This document shows positions 1 through 6,038 of a stretch of DNA of 11,719 bases, piece by piece. This DNA is from Fimbriimonadales bacterium (GTDB taxonomy: Bacteria; Armatimonadota; Fimbriimonadia; Fimbriimonadales; GBS-DC). A program made the translations under genes and the position numbers. The notes beneath the pieces were generated by a model, which was not told the DNA's origin, did not search any database, and saw only the letters and a program-made list of their open reading frames with translations. Position 1 is the stretch's first letter. Each line of letters begins with the position of its first letter. Where the stretch lies: assembly GCA_025060055.1 (NCBI GenBank), contig JANXCK010000109.1, forward strand, positions 1-11,719. The letters run 5' to 3'.

Positions 1-713
1 GCCTCCCAGATGTGCCACGGCTTGTCCATATCCACCAGAAAGCCCACAGGCTCCACGATGGGGATGTCGTGTCCTTGCTCCAGCAGAGTTTGCAGCGTCT
101 GTGCCAGTTCCGCTTCCAGCGGGGGCATGCCGCCCACAGGCACGCTGGTCATCAGCCCCGGATGGGCGTTCAGCGCGTCGCGAATGTGGGGCTGAAACGC
201 GAACAGCCCGCCGAGTCGGTAGTTGGTGTCCGTGCTGTGCCCCTCGACGCGCAGCAGGCGTCCGTCGCGCACATAGGCTCCAATCCAGTCGCGCGGGTCG
301 TGTTCAGGCAGATAGGCTTGCGCCACGACCGTCGCCAGCGCGTCCGTCTCTTTGTGGCGTGCTATCAGGTTCTGAATCGTCTCGGCAGGCGTGGCGATGT
401 CCCCATACGCCACAAGGAACGGCTCCTCGCCAATCAGCGGCAGTGCGCTCAGCACGGCGTTCGCTGTGCCCGTCGGCGGATTCTGACGGATGAAGGCAAT
501 CGGCAGGTTCAGCCCTTGCAACGCAGCCCGCACCGACGCCTCGAACGCCCCCACGACCACAATCAGCCGCTCGACGCCTGCCTGTTGCAGCGACTCTGCC
601 AGCCGCCGCACATTCGGACGATTCATCACGGGCGTGGCGGCTTTATGGCGCACCTCGTTGTAGGGCCAGAAGCGTGCGCCTTGCCCTGCGCAGAGGATAA
701 CAGCGGTTTTCAT
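1..713 (-). CDS. Sugar-phosphate nucleotidyltransferase (NTP_transferase fold), 3' end outside window
   Basis: The reading frame opens at ATG 713-711 and stays open to the left edge, giving 237 residues with the C-terminus missing. The N-terminus MKTAVILCAGQGARFWP fits the nucleotide-binding loop of the glucose-1-phosphate thymidylyltransferase/GlmU-type superfamily (usual form G-x-G-T-R-x-x-P). Lys24 in RHKAATPV takes the place of the usual P-K. TGTANAVLSA (81-90) and VAYGDIATP (101-109, Asp105 as likely Mg ligand) match the later conserved blocks. The family joins an NTP and a sugar 1-phosphate to make an NDP-sugar in the cytoplasm. The sugar and the nucleotide cannot be read from the sequence. 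A left-handed beta-helix acyltransferase domain (as in GlmU) could follow beyond the edge. No good Shine-Dalgarno site precedes the start. Gene boundaries are clear; the exact function is not. Confidence 0.85.
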   Translation of the reverse strand, partial: MKTAVILCAGQGARFWPYNEVRHKAATPVMNRPNVRRLAESLQQAGVERLIVVVGAFEASVRAALQGLNLPIAFIRQNPPTGTANAVLSALPLIGEEPFLVAYGDIATPAETIQNLIARHKETDALATVVAQAYLPEHDPRDWIGAYVRDGRLLRVEGHSTDTNYRLGGLFAFQPHIRDALNAHPGLMTSVPVGGMPPLEAELAQTLQTLLEQGHDIPIVEPVGFLVDMDKPWHIWE

Positions 714-783
714 CGGGGCGAGAATTTCGAGCAAACCGACGCAATTCCTCTATGGCTGCACTGGGTTTGCCTGCATCCGAATC

Positions 784-833
784 GTGGCACGGGCAGTCAT
801 GCCCGTGCTTCTCGTCGGCGCGGACGCCGACGC
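784..833. repeat. 50-bp direct repeat, copy 1 (two hairpins)
   Basis: A 50-bp unit identical to 869-918. It holds two perfect palindromes. The first is GCACGGGCA (787-795), loop GTCA, TGCCCGTGC (800-808). The second is CGTCGGCG (813-820), loop CGGA, CGCCGACG (825-832). No protein match supports coding here. The unit lies between two minus-strand genes, so it would be transcribed if they share an mRNA. Confidence 0.9.
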
Positions 834-840
834 GACGCTC

Positions 841-862
841 GCTTGGACACGACTGTCCAAGC
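841..862. repeat. Hairpin between the two repeat copies
   Basis: A perfect 9-bp stem, GCTTGGACA (841-849) and TGTCCAAGC (854-862), around the loop CGAC. The core CACGACTG equals, with one change, the core CATGACTG of the first hairpin of the 50-bp repeat read on the minus strand, while the stem bases differ. It therefore looks like a third, inverted member of the same hairpin family. Confidence 0.8.
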
Positions 863-868
863 CACTGT

Positions 869-918
869 GTGGCACGGGCAGTCATGCCCGTGCTTCTCGT
901 CGGCGCGGACGCCGACGC
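869..918. repeat. 50-bp direct repeat, copy 2 (two hairpins)
   Basis: Identical to 784-833, offset by 85 bp. It ends 25 bp downstream of the glycosylasparaginase stop codon as that gene is read on the minus strand, so its stems could also act as a transcription brake or mRNA 3'-end stabiliser. No U-run follows, so a classical intrinsic terminator is not supported. Confidence 0.9.
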
Positions 919-943
919 TACACCTGCTTAGGCGAGCAAGAGG

Positions 944-1849
944 CTACTCCTGATGCGCTCGCACTCGCTCGATAACACCATCGCGACAGAGGAACGCCTC
1001 GAACTTTTCGGGTTGGGTCGCTGCCAGCCCGAATGTGCCGTCGGCGCGAATCGCAATCACGGCGCACTGGTGCGCAGCGACATCGGGCAGGCGGCGCAGC
1101 ATGAACTCGATGCTCTGCTGGCACGCTCGCTGTGCCGAGTAGCCGTTGCGCATCGCTTCCACCACGCGGCTGGCTAACGCGAATCGCCAAATTTCCTCGC
1201 CGACGCCTGTGCAGACCGCCGCACCTGCCTCGTTGTCAGCGTACAGCCCCGCGCCGACAATCGGCGAGTCGCCCACCCTGCCGGGGAGCTTCCACGCCAG
1301 CCCGCTGGTTGTGCAGGCAGCCACCAGATGCCCTGCGTTCCAGCCCAGCACACCGACGGTGTCGTGTGATTCGGCAGGCGGGCTGCCGCGCTCTGGCGAG
1401 ACCTCTTTGGGGGCGGTCTGCTGTTGACGCCACTCGTGCCAGCGGCGCAGAGATTCGGGAGTGAGCAGTTGCTGGGGTTCGTAGCCCGCGCACAAGGCGA
1501 ATCGGGCAGCGCCATCGCCGACCAGCATCAGGTGGGGCGTGCGCTCCATCACGGCGCGTGCAAGGTAGATTGCAGGCAAGAACCCGCGCACCGCGCCCAC
1601 CGCGCCCGCACGCAGGCGTCCGCCTTCCATTACAGCAGCGTCCAGCTCGACTTCGCCGTCACGGTTGGGCAACCCACCGTAGCCCACCGACAGCACCTGC
1701 GGGTCACGCTCTACCGCCGCCGCCCCCTCCACGACTGCCTCCAACAGGCGCAGCGCTGAATCGCGCTCTGGCGACTCTTGCCAGCGTCGCTGCGCCGCCT
1801 CCACCGCGATTTGCCCGAACCACCAGGTAGCGGCAAAAAGCGTCTGCAT
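944..1849 (-). CDS. N4-(beta-N-acetylglucosaminyl)-L-asparaginase-type Ntn hydrolase (glycosylasparaginase family)
   Basis: This 301-residue protein belongs to the plant-type asparaginase/glycosylasparaginase family, N-terminal nucleophile hydrolases that cleave themselves into alpha and beta subunits. The alpha part carries SVGYGGLPNRDGEVELDA (54-71), which is very typical. The self-cleavage site is HDTVG (162-166): the cut falls between Asp163 and Thr164, and Thr164 becomes the nucleophile. Substrate-binding blocks follow: TTSGLAWKLPGRVGDSP (180-196) and the GAGLYAD block (199-205). Length is normal for bacterial members. The family hydrolyses the N-acetylglucosamine-asparagine bond or related beta-aspartyl amides; which substrate is used here is not decidable. 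No signal peptide is obvious, so a cytoplasmic location is likely. ATG 1849-1847 is the only reasonable start; an in-frame stop lies shortly upstream. There is no clear Shine-Dalgarno site. The stop is TAG at 946-944. Confidence 0.92.
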   Translation of the reverse strand: MQTLFAATWWFGQIAVEAAQRRWQESPERDSALRLLEAVVEGAAAVERDPQVLSVGYGGLPNRDGEVELDAAVMEGGRLRAGAVGAVRGFLPAIYLARAVMERTPHLMLVGDGAARFALCAGYEPQQLLTPESLRRWHEWRQQQTAPKEVSPERGSPPAESHDTVGVLGWNAGHLVAACTTSGLAWKLPGRVGDSPIVGAGLYADNEAGAAVCTGVGEEIWRFALASRVVEAMRNGYSAQRACQQSIEFMLRRLPDVAAHQCAVIAIRADGTFGLAATQPEKFEAFLCRDGVIERVRAHQE

Positions 1850-1894
1850 ACTTGCAGGGGTTCGCGTTGCGCGGAGGAGTTCCTACAGTTGCAC

Positions 1895-1923
1895 ACTCAT
1901 AAACATATCAATCGGTGTTTCAA
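1895..1923 (-). promoter_or_regulatory. Possible promoter of the glycosylasparaginase gene, -35 inside repeat element A
   Basis: On the minus strand TTGAAA (1923-1918) is followed after 16 bp by TATGAG (1901-1896), four of six matches to TATAAT. The -35 box lies inside the left terminal inverted repeat of element A. A transcript would begin about 40 nt before the start codon. This is a motif match only and is weak at -10. Confidence 0.3.
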
Positions 1924-2090
1924 GCGCAACAGTACCCTCACCCCCAGCCCCTCTCCCGCCACGCGGGAGAGGGGAGCCGTCAGGAGGTAGGGGCGAGGTC
2001 GCCTCGCCCCTACGCCTCCCCCTCTCCCACGCAGTGGGAGAGGGGGCAAGGGGGTGAGGGCTAATGTAGCGTTTGAAACCCCGACTGGTA
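1906..2090. repeat. MITE-like palindromic element A
   Basis: An element of about 185 bp whose ends are inverted copies: TATCAATCGGTGTTTCAA at the left, and TACCAGTCGGGGTTTCAA when the right end is read on the minus strand. Inside are a perfect 12-bp hairpin (1948-1959 with 1963-1974), a central palindrome (1987-2013) and a perfect 13-bp hairpin (2018-2030 with 2034-2046), bordered by CCCTCACCCCC and GGGGGTGAGGG. Element B at 7566-7715 has the same plan and ends. Both elements start and end with TA, suggesting a TA target duplication as in IS630/mariner-type elements (inference). There is no open reading frame with protein features inside, so it would be non-autonomous. Confidence 0.8.
1987..2013. 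repeat. Perfect 12-bp palindrome nested in element A
   Basis: GTAGGGGCGAGG, loop TCG, CCTCGCCCCTAC. It sits in the middle of element A within an extra segment of about 40 bp that element B lacks. It may be a second small repeat that inserted into element A, or a spacer lost from B. Confidence 0.75.
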
Positions 2091-2109
2091 ACATTCTCTC
2101 GGCGTAGGC

Positions 2110-2115
2110 TATAAC
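2110..2115 (+). promoter_or_regulatory. Possible -10 box for fliQ-fliR
   Basis: TATAAC lies 11 bp before the chosen fliQ ATG. No convincing -35 box is seen at the normal distance. The predicted transcript would start at about 2122, which gives almost no leader for the 2127 start and about 40 nt for the alternative GTG at 2163. Confidence 0.3.
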
Positions 2116-2126
2116 CGAGCGAAGTG

Positions 2127-2426
2127 ATGCAAAAATCACCACGCCCCGCCAAAATTAAGGGCGTGAGCCAAAGCGAGGTGTTGGAACTGGCACGGCAGGC
2201 GATGCTGGTGGGGCTTCAGGTGGCTGCGCCTATCCTTATTGCTGCGCTAATTGTCGGACTGCTGGTGAGCGTGTTTCAAGCCGTCACACAAATTCAGGAG
2301 ATGACCCTGCAGTTCGTTCCCAAAATCGTTGCCGTTGCGCTGGTTGCCCTGTTTGCGGGCGGCTGGATGCTGACGCAAATGGTGGAATTCACAGCGAGGG
2401 TTCTCTCGAATCTGCCCCCACGATGA
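2127..2426 (+). CDS. fliQ: Flagellar biosynthesis protein FliQ
   Basis: FliQ is a small inner-membrane protein that, with FliP and FliR, builds the helical export gate of the flagellar type III secretion system. The 99-residue product has two hydrophobic segments (about 26-48 and 64-84) separated by the signature QAVTQIQEMTLQFVPKI (51-67), which is highly typical of FliQ. The family is usually about 89 residues and normally begins right before the segment SQSEVLELARQA. A GTG at 2163 would give that length (88 residues), but its upstream AAGG is too close to act as a ribosome site. GTG 2124 and ATG 2127 lie next to a possible -10 box, so ATG 2127 was chosen with low certainty. The stop overlaps the fliR start (ATGA). 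No fliP lies upstream; element A and a divergent gene are there instead. The injectisome homologue (SctS) is possible, but the flagellar form is the default. Confidence 0.93.
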   Translation: MQKSPRPAKIKGVSQSEVLELARQAMLVGLQVAAPILIAALIVGLLVSVFQAVTQIQEMTLQFVPKIVAVALVALFAGGWMLTQMVEFTARVLSNLPPR

Positions 2427-3202
2427 GCTTCGATACCGAATGGTTCTGGGCGTTTTTGTTGGTGTTCGTGCGGGCGTCGGGATTGGCGCTGGTCGCGCCT
2501 GTGTTTGGCAGTCGGCTGGTTCCCGTGCCGATTCGAGTCGGTCTGGCTGCCGTGATGGCGCTGGCGTTAGCGCCCCTCATTCAGCCTCACACGGGCGCGC
2601 CGCCGACCGAATGGGTTCCCCTCATAGCGCGTTTAGTGGGCGAAGCGTTCATCGGCTTGGTGTTAGGCTACGGAGTGAACCTCATCATCGGCGCGGCGGT
2701 GATGGCAGGCGAAGTGCTGGATATGATGATGGGTTTCAACCTGATGCAGGCGTTGAATCCCCTCGCTTCGTTCCCCACCACACTGCTGGCGCAGTTCCAC
2801 TATCTGCTGGCGATGACGCTGTTTGCGCTGGTGAACGGGCATCACTGGCTGCTGATAGCGTTGGCACGGAGTTTCGAGCAAGGTTCTGGGCTGGGCGACC
2901 TCAGCGCGTGGTCGGACGCCAGCCTCCAAATGGCAGTTCAGTTGGGTGGCGAGGTGATGATGCTCTGCGTGCAAATCGCCGCGCCTGCAGGGGGCGTGCT
3001 GCTGGTGGTCGACGCCGCGATGGGCGCTGTTGCACGCGCCGTGCCGCAAATCCCCGTGTGGCTGATTGGAATGCCCGCGAAGATAGCGGTGGGCATCGTC
3101 GCGCTGGGCGCGAGTTTACCAGGGCTGGTTGGCATCAGCGCCCAGATGACCGAGCGGAGCATCCGCTACCTGGAAAACTTGCTGCGCCTGCTGGGGAGCT
3201 GA
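2423..3202 (+). CDS. fliR: Flagellar biosynthesis protein FliR
   Basis: FliR is the single-copy polytopic subunit of the FliP5-Q4-R1 export gate in the inner membrane. The product has 259 residues, close to the family's usual 260. It is dominated by hydrophobic segments (roughly 8-28, 37-53, 66-98, 120-149, 170-202 and 210-238). Recognisable family blocks are PVFGSRLVPVPIRVGLA (26-42), GEVLDMMMGFNLMQALNPL (96-114) and AVPQIPVWLIGMPAKI (206-221). The ATG overlaps the fliQ stop as ATGA, so translation is probably coupled. In many genomes flhB and flhA follow fliR; here an apbE-like gene follows 21 bp later in the same frame. Without other flagellar genes in view, the flagellar rather than injectisome assignment rests on family resemblance. 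Confidence 0.94.
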   Translation: MSFDTEWFWAFLLVFVRASGLALVAPVFGSRLVPVPIRVGLAAVMALALAPLIQPHTGAPPTEWVPLIARLVGEAFIGLVLGYGVNLIIGAAVMAGEVLDMMMGFNLMQALNPLASFPTTLLAQFHYLLAMTLFALVNGHHWLLIALARSFEQGSGLGDLSAWSDASLQMAVQLGGEVMMLCVQIAAPAGGVLLVVDAAMGAVARAVPQIPVWLIGMPAKIAVGIVALGASLPGLVGISAQMTERSIRYLENLLRLLGS

Positions 3203-3211
3203 ACCACAAGG

Positions 3212-3217
3212 TACAAT
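3212..3217 (+). promoter_or_regulatory. Possible -10 box directly before apbE
   Basis: TACAAT ends 6 bp before the GTG start of apbE, the spacing expected of a leaderless transcript. No -35 box is evident. Readthrough from fliR is an equally plausible way to express apbE. Confidence 0.3.
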
Positions 3218-3223
3218 CACCGC

Positions 3224-4090
3224 GTGGTCTCGCTGACCTGGCGCGCGATGGGCACAGAGTTCACACTGCACCTCCCCGCTACCGACACACCAGCGGTGGA
3301 GCCGATTGCCAGCGCACTGCGCGAGGAGACCCACCGCCTCGAACGCCAGCTAAGTCTGTATCTGCCCGACAGCGAGATATGCTATCTGAACATGCACGCA
3401 CATCAGCAGCCCGTGCGCGTGGAACCAGAACTGTTCCAGCTGCTGCAACGCTGCAAATCGCTTTACGCGCTCACCGAAGGCGCGTTCGACCCGACAGTGA
3501 CACCTCTGCTGCGCTTGTGGGGCTTCATAGACGGACAGTTTCGCGTTCCTGCTCCTGAGGCAATCGCGCATGCGCTGGAGCGCGTGGGAATGGACTTGGT
3601 GCTGCTGGAGCCAGAGGGGCGCTGGGTTTACTATGCACTGTCGGGTGTGGAGCTGAGCTTCGGTGCGATCGGCAAGGGCTGGGCAGTGGCGCACGCAGTG
3701 CGGATTTTGCGCGAGTTGGAGGTCAGCGCCGCGCTGCTGGATGCGGGGGGCAGCACGCTGTACGCCTTAGGCGCGCCGCCCGACGCCGATGGCTGGCGTA
3801 TCCGTCTGCCCGACGGCGGCGAGACGATCTTGCGCGATGTAGCGCTCAGCGTCGCAGGCGATACAGAGCAACATTTTGAGGTACACGGAGTGCGCTACGG
3901 GCATATCCTCGACCCGCGCACAGGCTATCCTGCGCCGCCGCGTCCGCCCGTGTGGGTCGTCGGCGACGACCCGACGCTGTGCGACGCGCTCAGCACCGCG
4001 CTCTATGTGGAACCCGCGCTCTCCAGAATCGCCCGCACCCGCTGTAAATCGGTCTCCGTGTCGACTGCAATCGAGGGCTGCTCGAAGTAA
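3224..4090 (+). CDS. apbE: ApbE-family FAD:protein FMN transferase, altered C-terminus
   Basis: ApbE enzymes use FAD and Mg to attach FMN covalently to a Ser/Thr of target proteins. The blocks occur in family order: WRAMGTEF (6-13), LSLYLPDSEICYLN (43-56), GAFDPTVTPLLRLWGF (86-101), SFGAIGKGWAVA (145-156), LLDAGGSTLYALG (171-183), HILDPRTGYP (227-236) and CDALSTAL (253-260) with the conserved Asp254 and Thr258. The GTG start 21 bp after fliR is preferred over ATG 3248 because it keeps the family's usual residues before MGT. There is no lipoprotein signal, unlike many ApbE proteins, so it is probably cytoplasmic. The odd part is the end: residues from about 260 to 288 are encoded antisense to the last codons of kdsB and do not resemble a normal ApbE tail. 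The true tail seems lost or replaced. Activity is plausible because the Asp-Thr motif is kept, but this is not assured. Confidence 0.88.
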   Translation: MVSLTWRAMGTEFTLHLPATDTPAVEPIASALREETHRLERQLSLYLPDSEICYLNMHAHQQPVRVEPELFQLLQRCKSLYALTEGAFDPTVTPLLRLWGFIDGQFRVPAPEAIAHALERVGMDLVLLEPEGRWVYYALSGVELSFGAIGKGWAVAHAVRILRELEVSAALLDAGGSTLYALGAPPDADGWRIRLPDGGETILRDVALSVAGDTEQHFEVHGVRYGHILDPRTGYPAPPRPPVWVVGDDPTLCDALSTALYVEPALSRIARTRCKSVSVSTAIEGCSK

Positions 4091-4734
4091 ACCATCCGAA
4101 TCTTGTAGCCGTGTTCCAGCACGCGCAGTTGCTCCAACATTTCAGTGCGCTCTAAGGGGGTCTGTTCCCATGTGGCGTACTGGAGCAGCAACTCGCGGCG
4201 GAACACATATAGCCCGATATGTCGCAGCACGGGGACTTCGGTGATTTCGCGGGGGTACGGGATGCGCGAGCGGGAGAAATACAGCGCATCGCCGTTGCAG
4301 TCGATGACGACTTTTACCACGCTGGGCGCTTCGTAGTCTTCAGGTTGCGCGTGGCAGTAGAGGCTGCTCATCATCACGCGGGGGTCGTCGAGCAGGGGTT
4401 GCACGGCGCGGTCAATGGCGTCAGGGTTGAGCAGCGGTTCATCACCCTGAATGTTCACATAAATCGCGCCGTCGGTGCGCCGCGCCACCTCCGCCATGCG
4501 GTCAGTGCCTGAGCGGTGCGCATGGCTGGTGAGCATCGTGCGCGCCCCAAACGACTCGGCTACCTCCACGATTTCGGGGTCGGGCGTGGCGATGTATAGT
4601 TCGTTCAGCGTGCGCGCCTGACTTGCCCGTTCCCACACCCACTGAATCATCGGCTTGCCCGCAATCTCCAGCAGTGGTTTGTTCGGCAGGCGCACAGCGG
4701 CTAATCGCGCGGGGATAACGCCAATCACTTTCAT
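4003..4734 (-). CDS. kdsB: 3-deoxy-manno-octulosonate cytidylyltransferase (CMP-KDO synthetase)
   Basis: KdsB joins CTP and KDO to give CMP-KDO, the donor used to add KDO to lipid A in the cytoplasm. The 243-residue product has the usual length and motifs: IPARLAAVRLPNKPL (7-21), TSHAHRSGTDRMAEV (69-83), VNIQGDEPL (93-101, Asp98 as Mg ligand), DALYFSRSRIPYP (149-161), RHIGLYVFRR (171-180), PLERTEMLEQLRVLEHG (193-209) and VDTETDLQRV (224-233). The frame remains open far upstream, but ATG 4734 is where homology begins. It overlaps the TGA of the DUF1015 gene as ATGA, implying coupled translation. Its 3' end overlaps convergent apbE by 88 bp. The C-terminal VDTETDL block is normal, so the kdsB end is the authentic one of the two. 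Confidence 0.96.
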   Translation of the reverse strand: MKVIGVIPARLAAVRLPNKPLLEIAGKPMIQWVWERASQARTLNELYIATPDPEIVEVAESFGARTMLTSHAHRSGTDRMAEVARRTDGAIYVNIQGDEPLLNPDAIDRAVQPLLDDPRVMMSSLYCHAQPEDYEAPSVVKVVIDCNGDALYFSRSRIPYPREITEVPVLRHIGLYVFRRELLLQYATWEQTPLERTEMLEQLRVLEHGYKIRMVYFEQPSIAVDTETDLQRVRAILESAGST

Positions 4735-5951
4735 GCTTTCACCTGCCACAGGATCAGCCCCGACAGCACCTTCGGGTAGAAGTAGGTGGACTTGTGGGGC
4801 ATTTTGCTGCCTGCGCTGGCGATTTGCTGTAGGGCGCGGAGCGGAGGCGGGTTCAGCAGGAACGCAGCGGAGGCTGTTCCCGTTTGCACCGCGCGGAGCG
4901 CCTCCTCTGCCGAGCGCGTGTAGGTCTTCGACGGCTCCCGATAGCCCAGCGCGGGCAGCACGCGCTCGTGCAGAACCCATGAATCGAGGCGCAGGAGAGC
5001 GTCGGGCACGCCCTCGACGGGCGGGTGGGCTTTGGGTCGGATTAGCCACGCGCCCTCGCGCCACACAAACCCGATTGCCGTGCCGTCCGATTGCGCCATC
5101 TGCGTCACGATTGTATCGTGCGCGACGGGGATTAGCTCGAACTCGTTCTGCAGGCGTGTCTGCCACTCCGCAGGCGTGCCAGGCGGCAGCTCCGCCAGCA
5201 CGCGATGCGTGGGCAAAATCACCAGCCCCGGATCGTCCAGTGGAACCAGCAGAACGGGCAGGAAGCGTTCTGGTGCGCCCTCCGTGCCGTAGGCTTGCCC
5301 AAAGCGCAACGCCGTCTCGTAGCGATGATGCCCATCGGCAATCCACACCCGCGCCCTCTCGAAGGCACGCTCAAACCGCGCGATTTCAATCGGGTTCGTC
5401 ATCCGCTCCAGCTTGTGATAGTCGCCTTCAGGCAGCTCCTCACCCTCCAGTTGCGCAATCGGCTCCCACATCACCTCGGCAATCGCCTCTTGGAAAGCGG
5501 GTGTGTCCTCGAACAAGCCGAAAATCGTCTCCAAGTGGGTGCGCGTCGCCTGCAGCAGGCGGAATCGGTCTTCTTTGATGCCAGGAAAGGTCTGCTCGTG
5601 AGGTAGCACGACGCCGTTTTCATACGGTTCGGTATGCAGCAGCACGAAATAGCCTGTGCGGGTGCGCTGCTTATTTGTGAGCGGGTCGTGAAAACGCTGT
5701 GTATAGCGATAGACAGCGGGTGTTGGGTCTTCGCGCAACACGCCGTCCGCCAGCCAGTGTTGCAGCAGACGCGCAGCGTGCGCATAGCGGTCGTCGCCGC
5801 CTTGGGGTAGCGTCAGATGCACGATGTTATACGGATTGCGCTGCGCCAGCTCCTGACGCAACGGCTCATCGATCACATCATACGGTGGCGCAACCACCTC
5901 AGGGATAAGCCGTGCAAATCGAGTCGCTCGAAACGCTCTGACGATTGCCAT
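4731..5951 (-). CDS. DUF1015 family protein (COG4198-type), function unknown
   Basis: The 406-residue protein is a full-length member of the widely distributed DUF1015 family. Typical blocks are VVAPPYDVI (19-27), NPYNIVHL (39-46), HEQTFPGIKEDR (118-129), ATRTHLETIFGLFED (135-149), IADGHHRYETAL (204-215) and KSTYFYPKVLSGL near the C-terminus. The DGHHR segment recalls the motif of ParB/SerK-fold enzymes, so a nucleotide-dependent kinase-like activity is possible; this is inference and no reaction is established here. No signal peptide is seen. ATG 5951 has a good Shine-Dalgarno site, GAAGGAG, 9 bp upstream. The gene is translationally coupled to kdsB downstream, which is the only local hint about its role. 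Confidence 0.92.
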   Translation of the reverse strand: MAIVRAFRATRFARLIPEVVAPPYDVIDEPLRQELAQRNPYNIVHLTLPQGGDDRYAHAARLLQHWLADGVLREDPTPAVYRYTQRFHDPLTNKQRTRTGYFVLLHTEPYENGVVLPHEQTFPGIKEDRFRLLQATRTHLETIFGLFEDTPAFQEAIAEVMWEPIAQLEGEELPEGDYHKLERMTNPIEIARFERAFERARVWIADGHHRYETALRFGQAYGTEGAPERFLPVLLVPLDDPGLVILPTHRVLAELPPGTPAEWQTRLQNEFELIPVAHDTIVTQMAQSDGTAIGFVWREGAWLIRPKAHPPVEGVPDALLRLDSWVLHERVLPALGYREPSKTYTRSAEEALRAVQTGTASAAFLLNPPPLRALQQIASAGSKMPHKSTYFYPKVLSGLILWQVKA

Positions 5952-6011
5952 CGTTCTCTGCTCCTTCGCGGTAGCGGGGTCAGCTCAGGCTAACCTCTGC
6001 GCAGGCGTAAG

Positions 6012-6017
6012 ATTTTA
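6012..6017 (-). promoter_or_regulatory. Possible -10 box for the DUF1015-kdsB operon
   Basis: On the minus strand TAAAAT lies about 60 bp before the DUF1015 start, leaving a leader of about 55 nt that includes its strong ribosome site. No good -35 box is found. The 100-bp divergent gap (5952-6051) must hold promoters for both directions. Confidence 0.3.
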
Positions 6018-6032
6018 CCTGATTTTTCTGGG

Positions 6033-6038
6033 TATAAT
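6033..6038 (+). promoter_or_regulatory. Consensus -10 box for the 6052 gene and dehydrogenase
   Basis: A perfect TATAAT preceded by TGGG, 13 bp before the ATG at 6052. Expected transcription start is near 6045, giving a leader of only about 7 nt and cutting off the AGGG at 6042-6045 that could otherwise serve as a ribosome site. No strong -35 box. Confidence 0.45.

Noticed and set aside
784..918. CRISPR array
   Set aside because: Only two copies of the 50-bp unit with one 35-bp gap that itself forms a hairpin; no further units and no cas genes.
12..953. Long plus-strand open frame of 313 codons
   Set aside because: It is antisense to the nucleotidyltransferase and the hairpin repeats, is rich in Arg/His/Gln and Cys, and has no family motifs; GC-rich genes commonly open such frames.
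1906..2090. Small protein genes inside element A
   Set aside because: Open frames there only read the palindromes as Pro/Leu/Arg-rich peptides and have no ribosome sites.
2440..3558. 372-codon plus-strand frame across fliR and apbE
   Set aside because: Shifted frame of two clear genes; Arg/Gly/Ala-rich with no conserved motif.
4735..5346. N-terminal extension of kdsB
   Set aside because: The frame is open, but this part is out of frame with DUF1015 on the same strand and has no KdsB homology; homology begins at ATG 4734.
4655..5578. 307-codon plus-strand frame opposite DUF1015 and kdsB
   Set aside because: Antisense to two well-supported genes; composition is low-complexity Arg/Ala/Pro/Ser.
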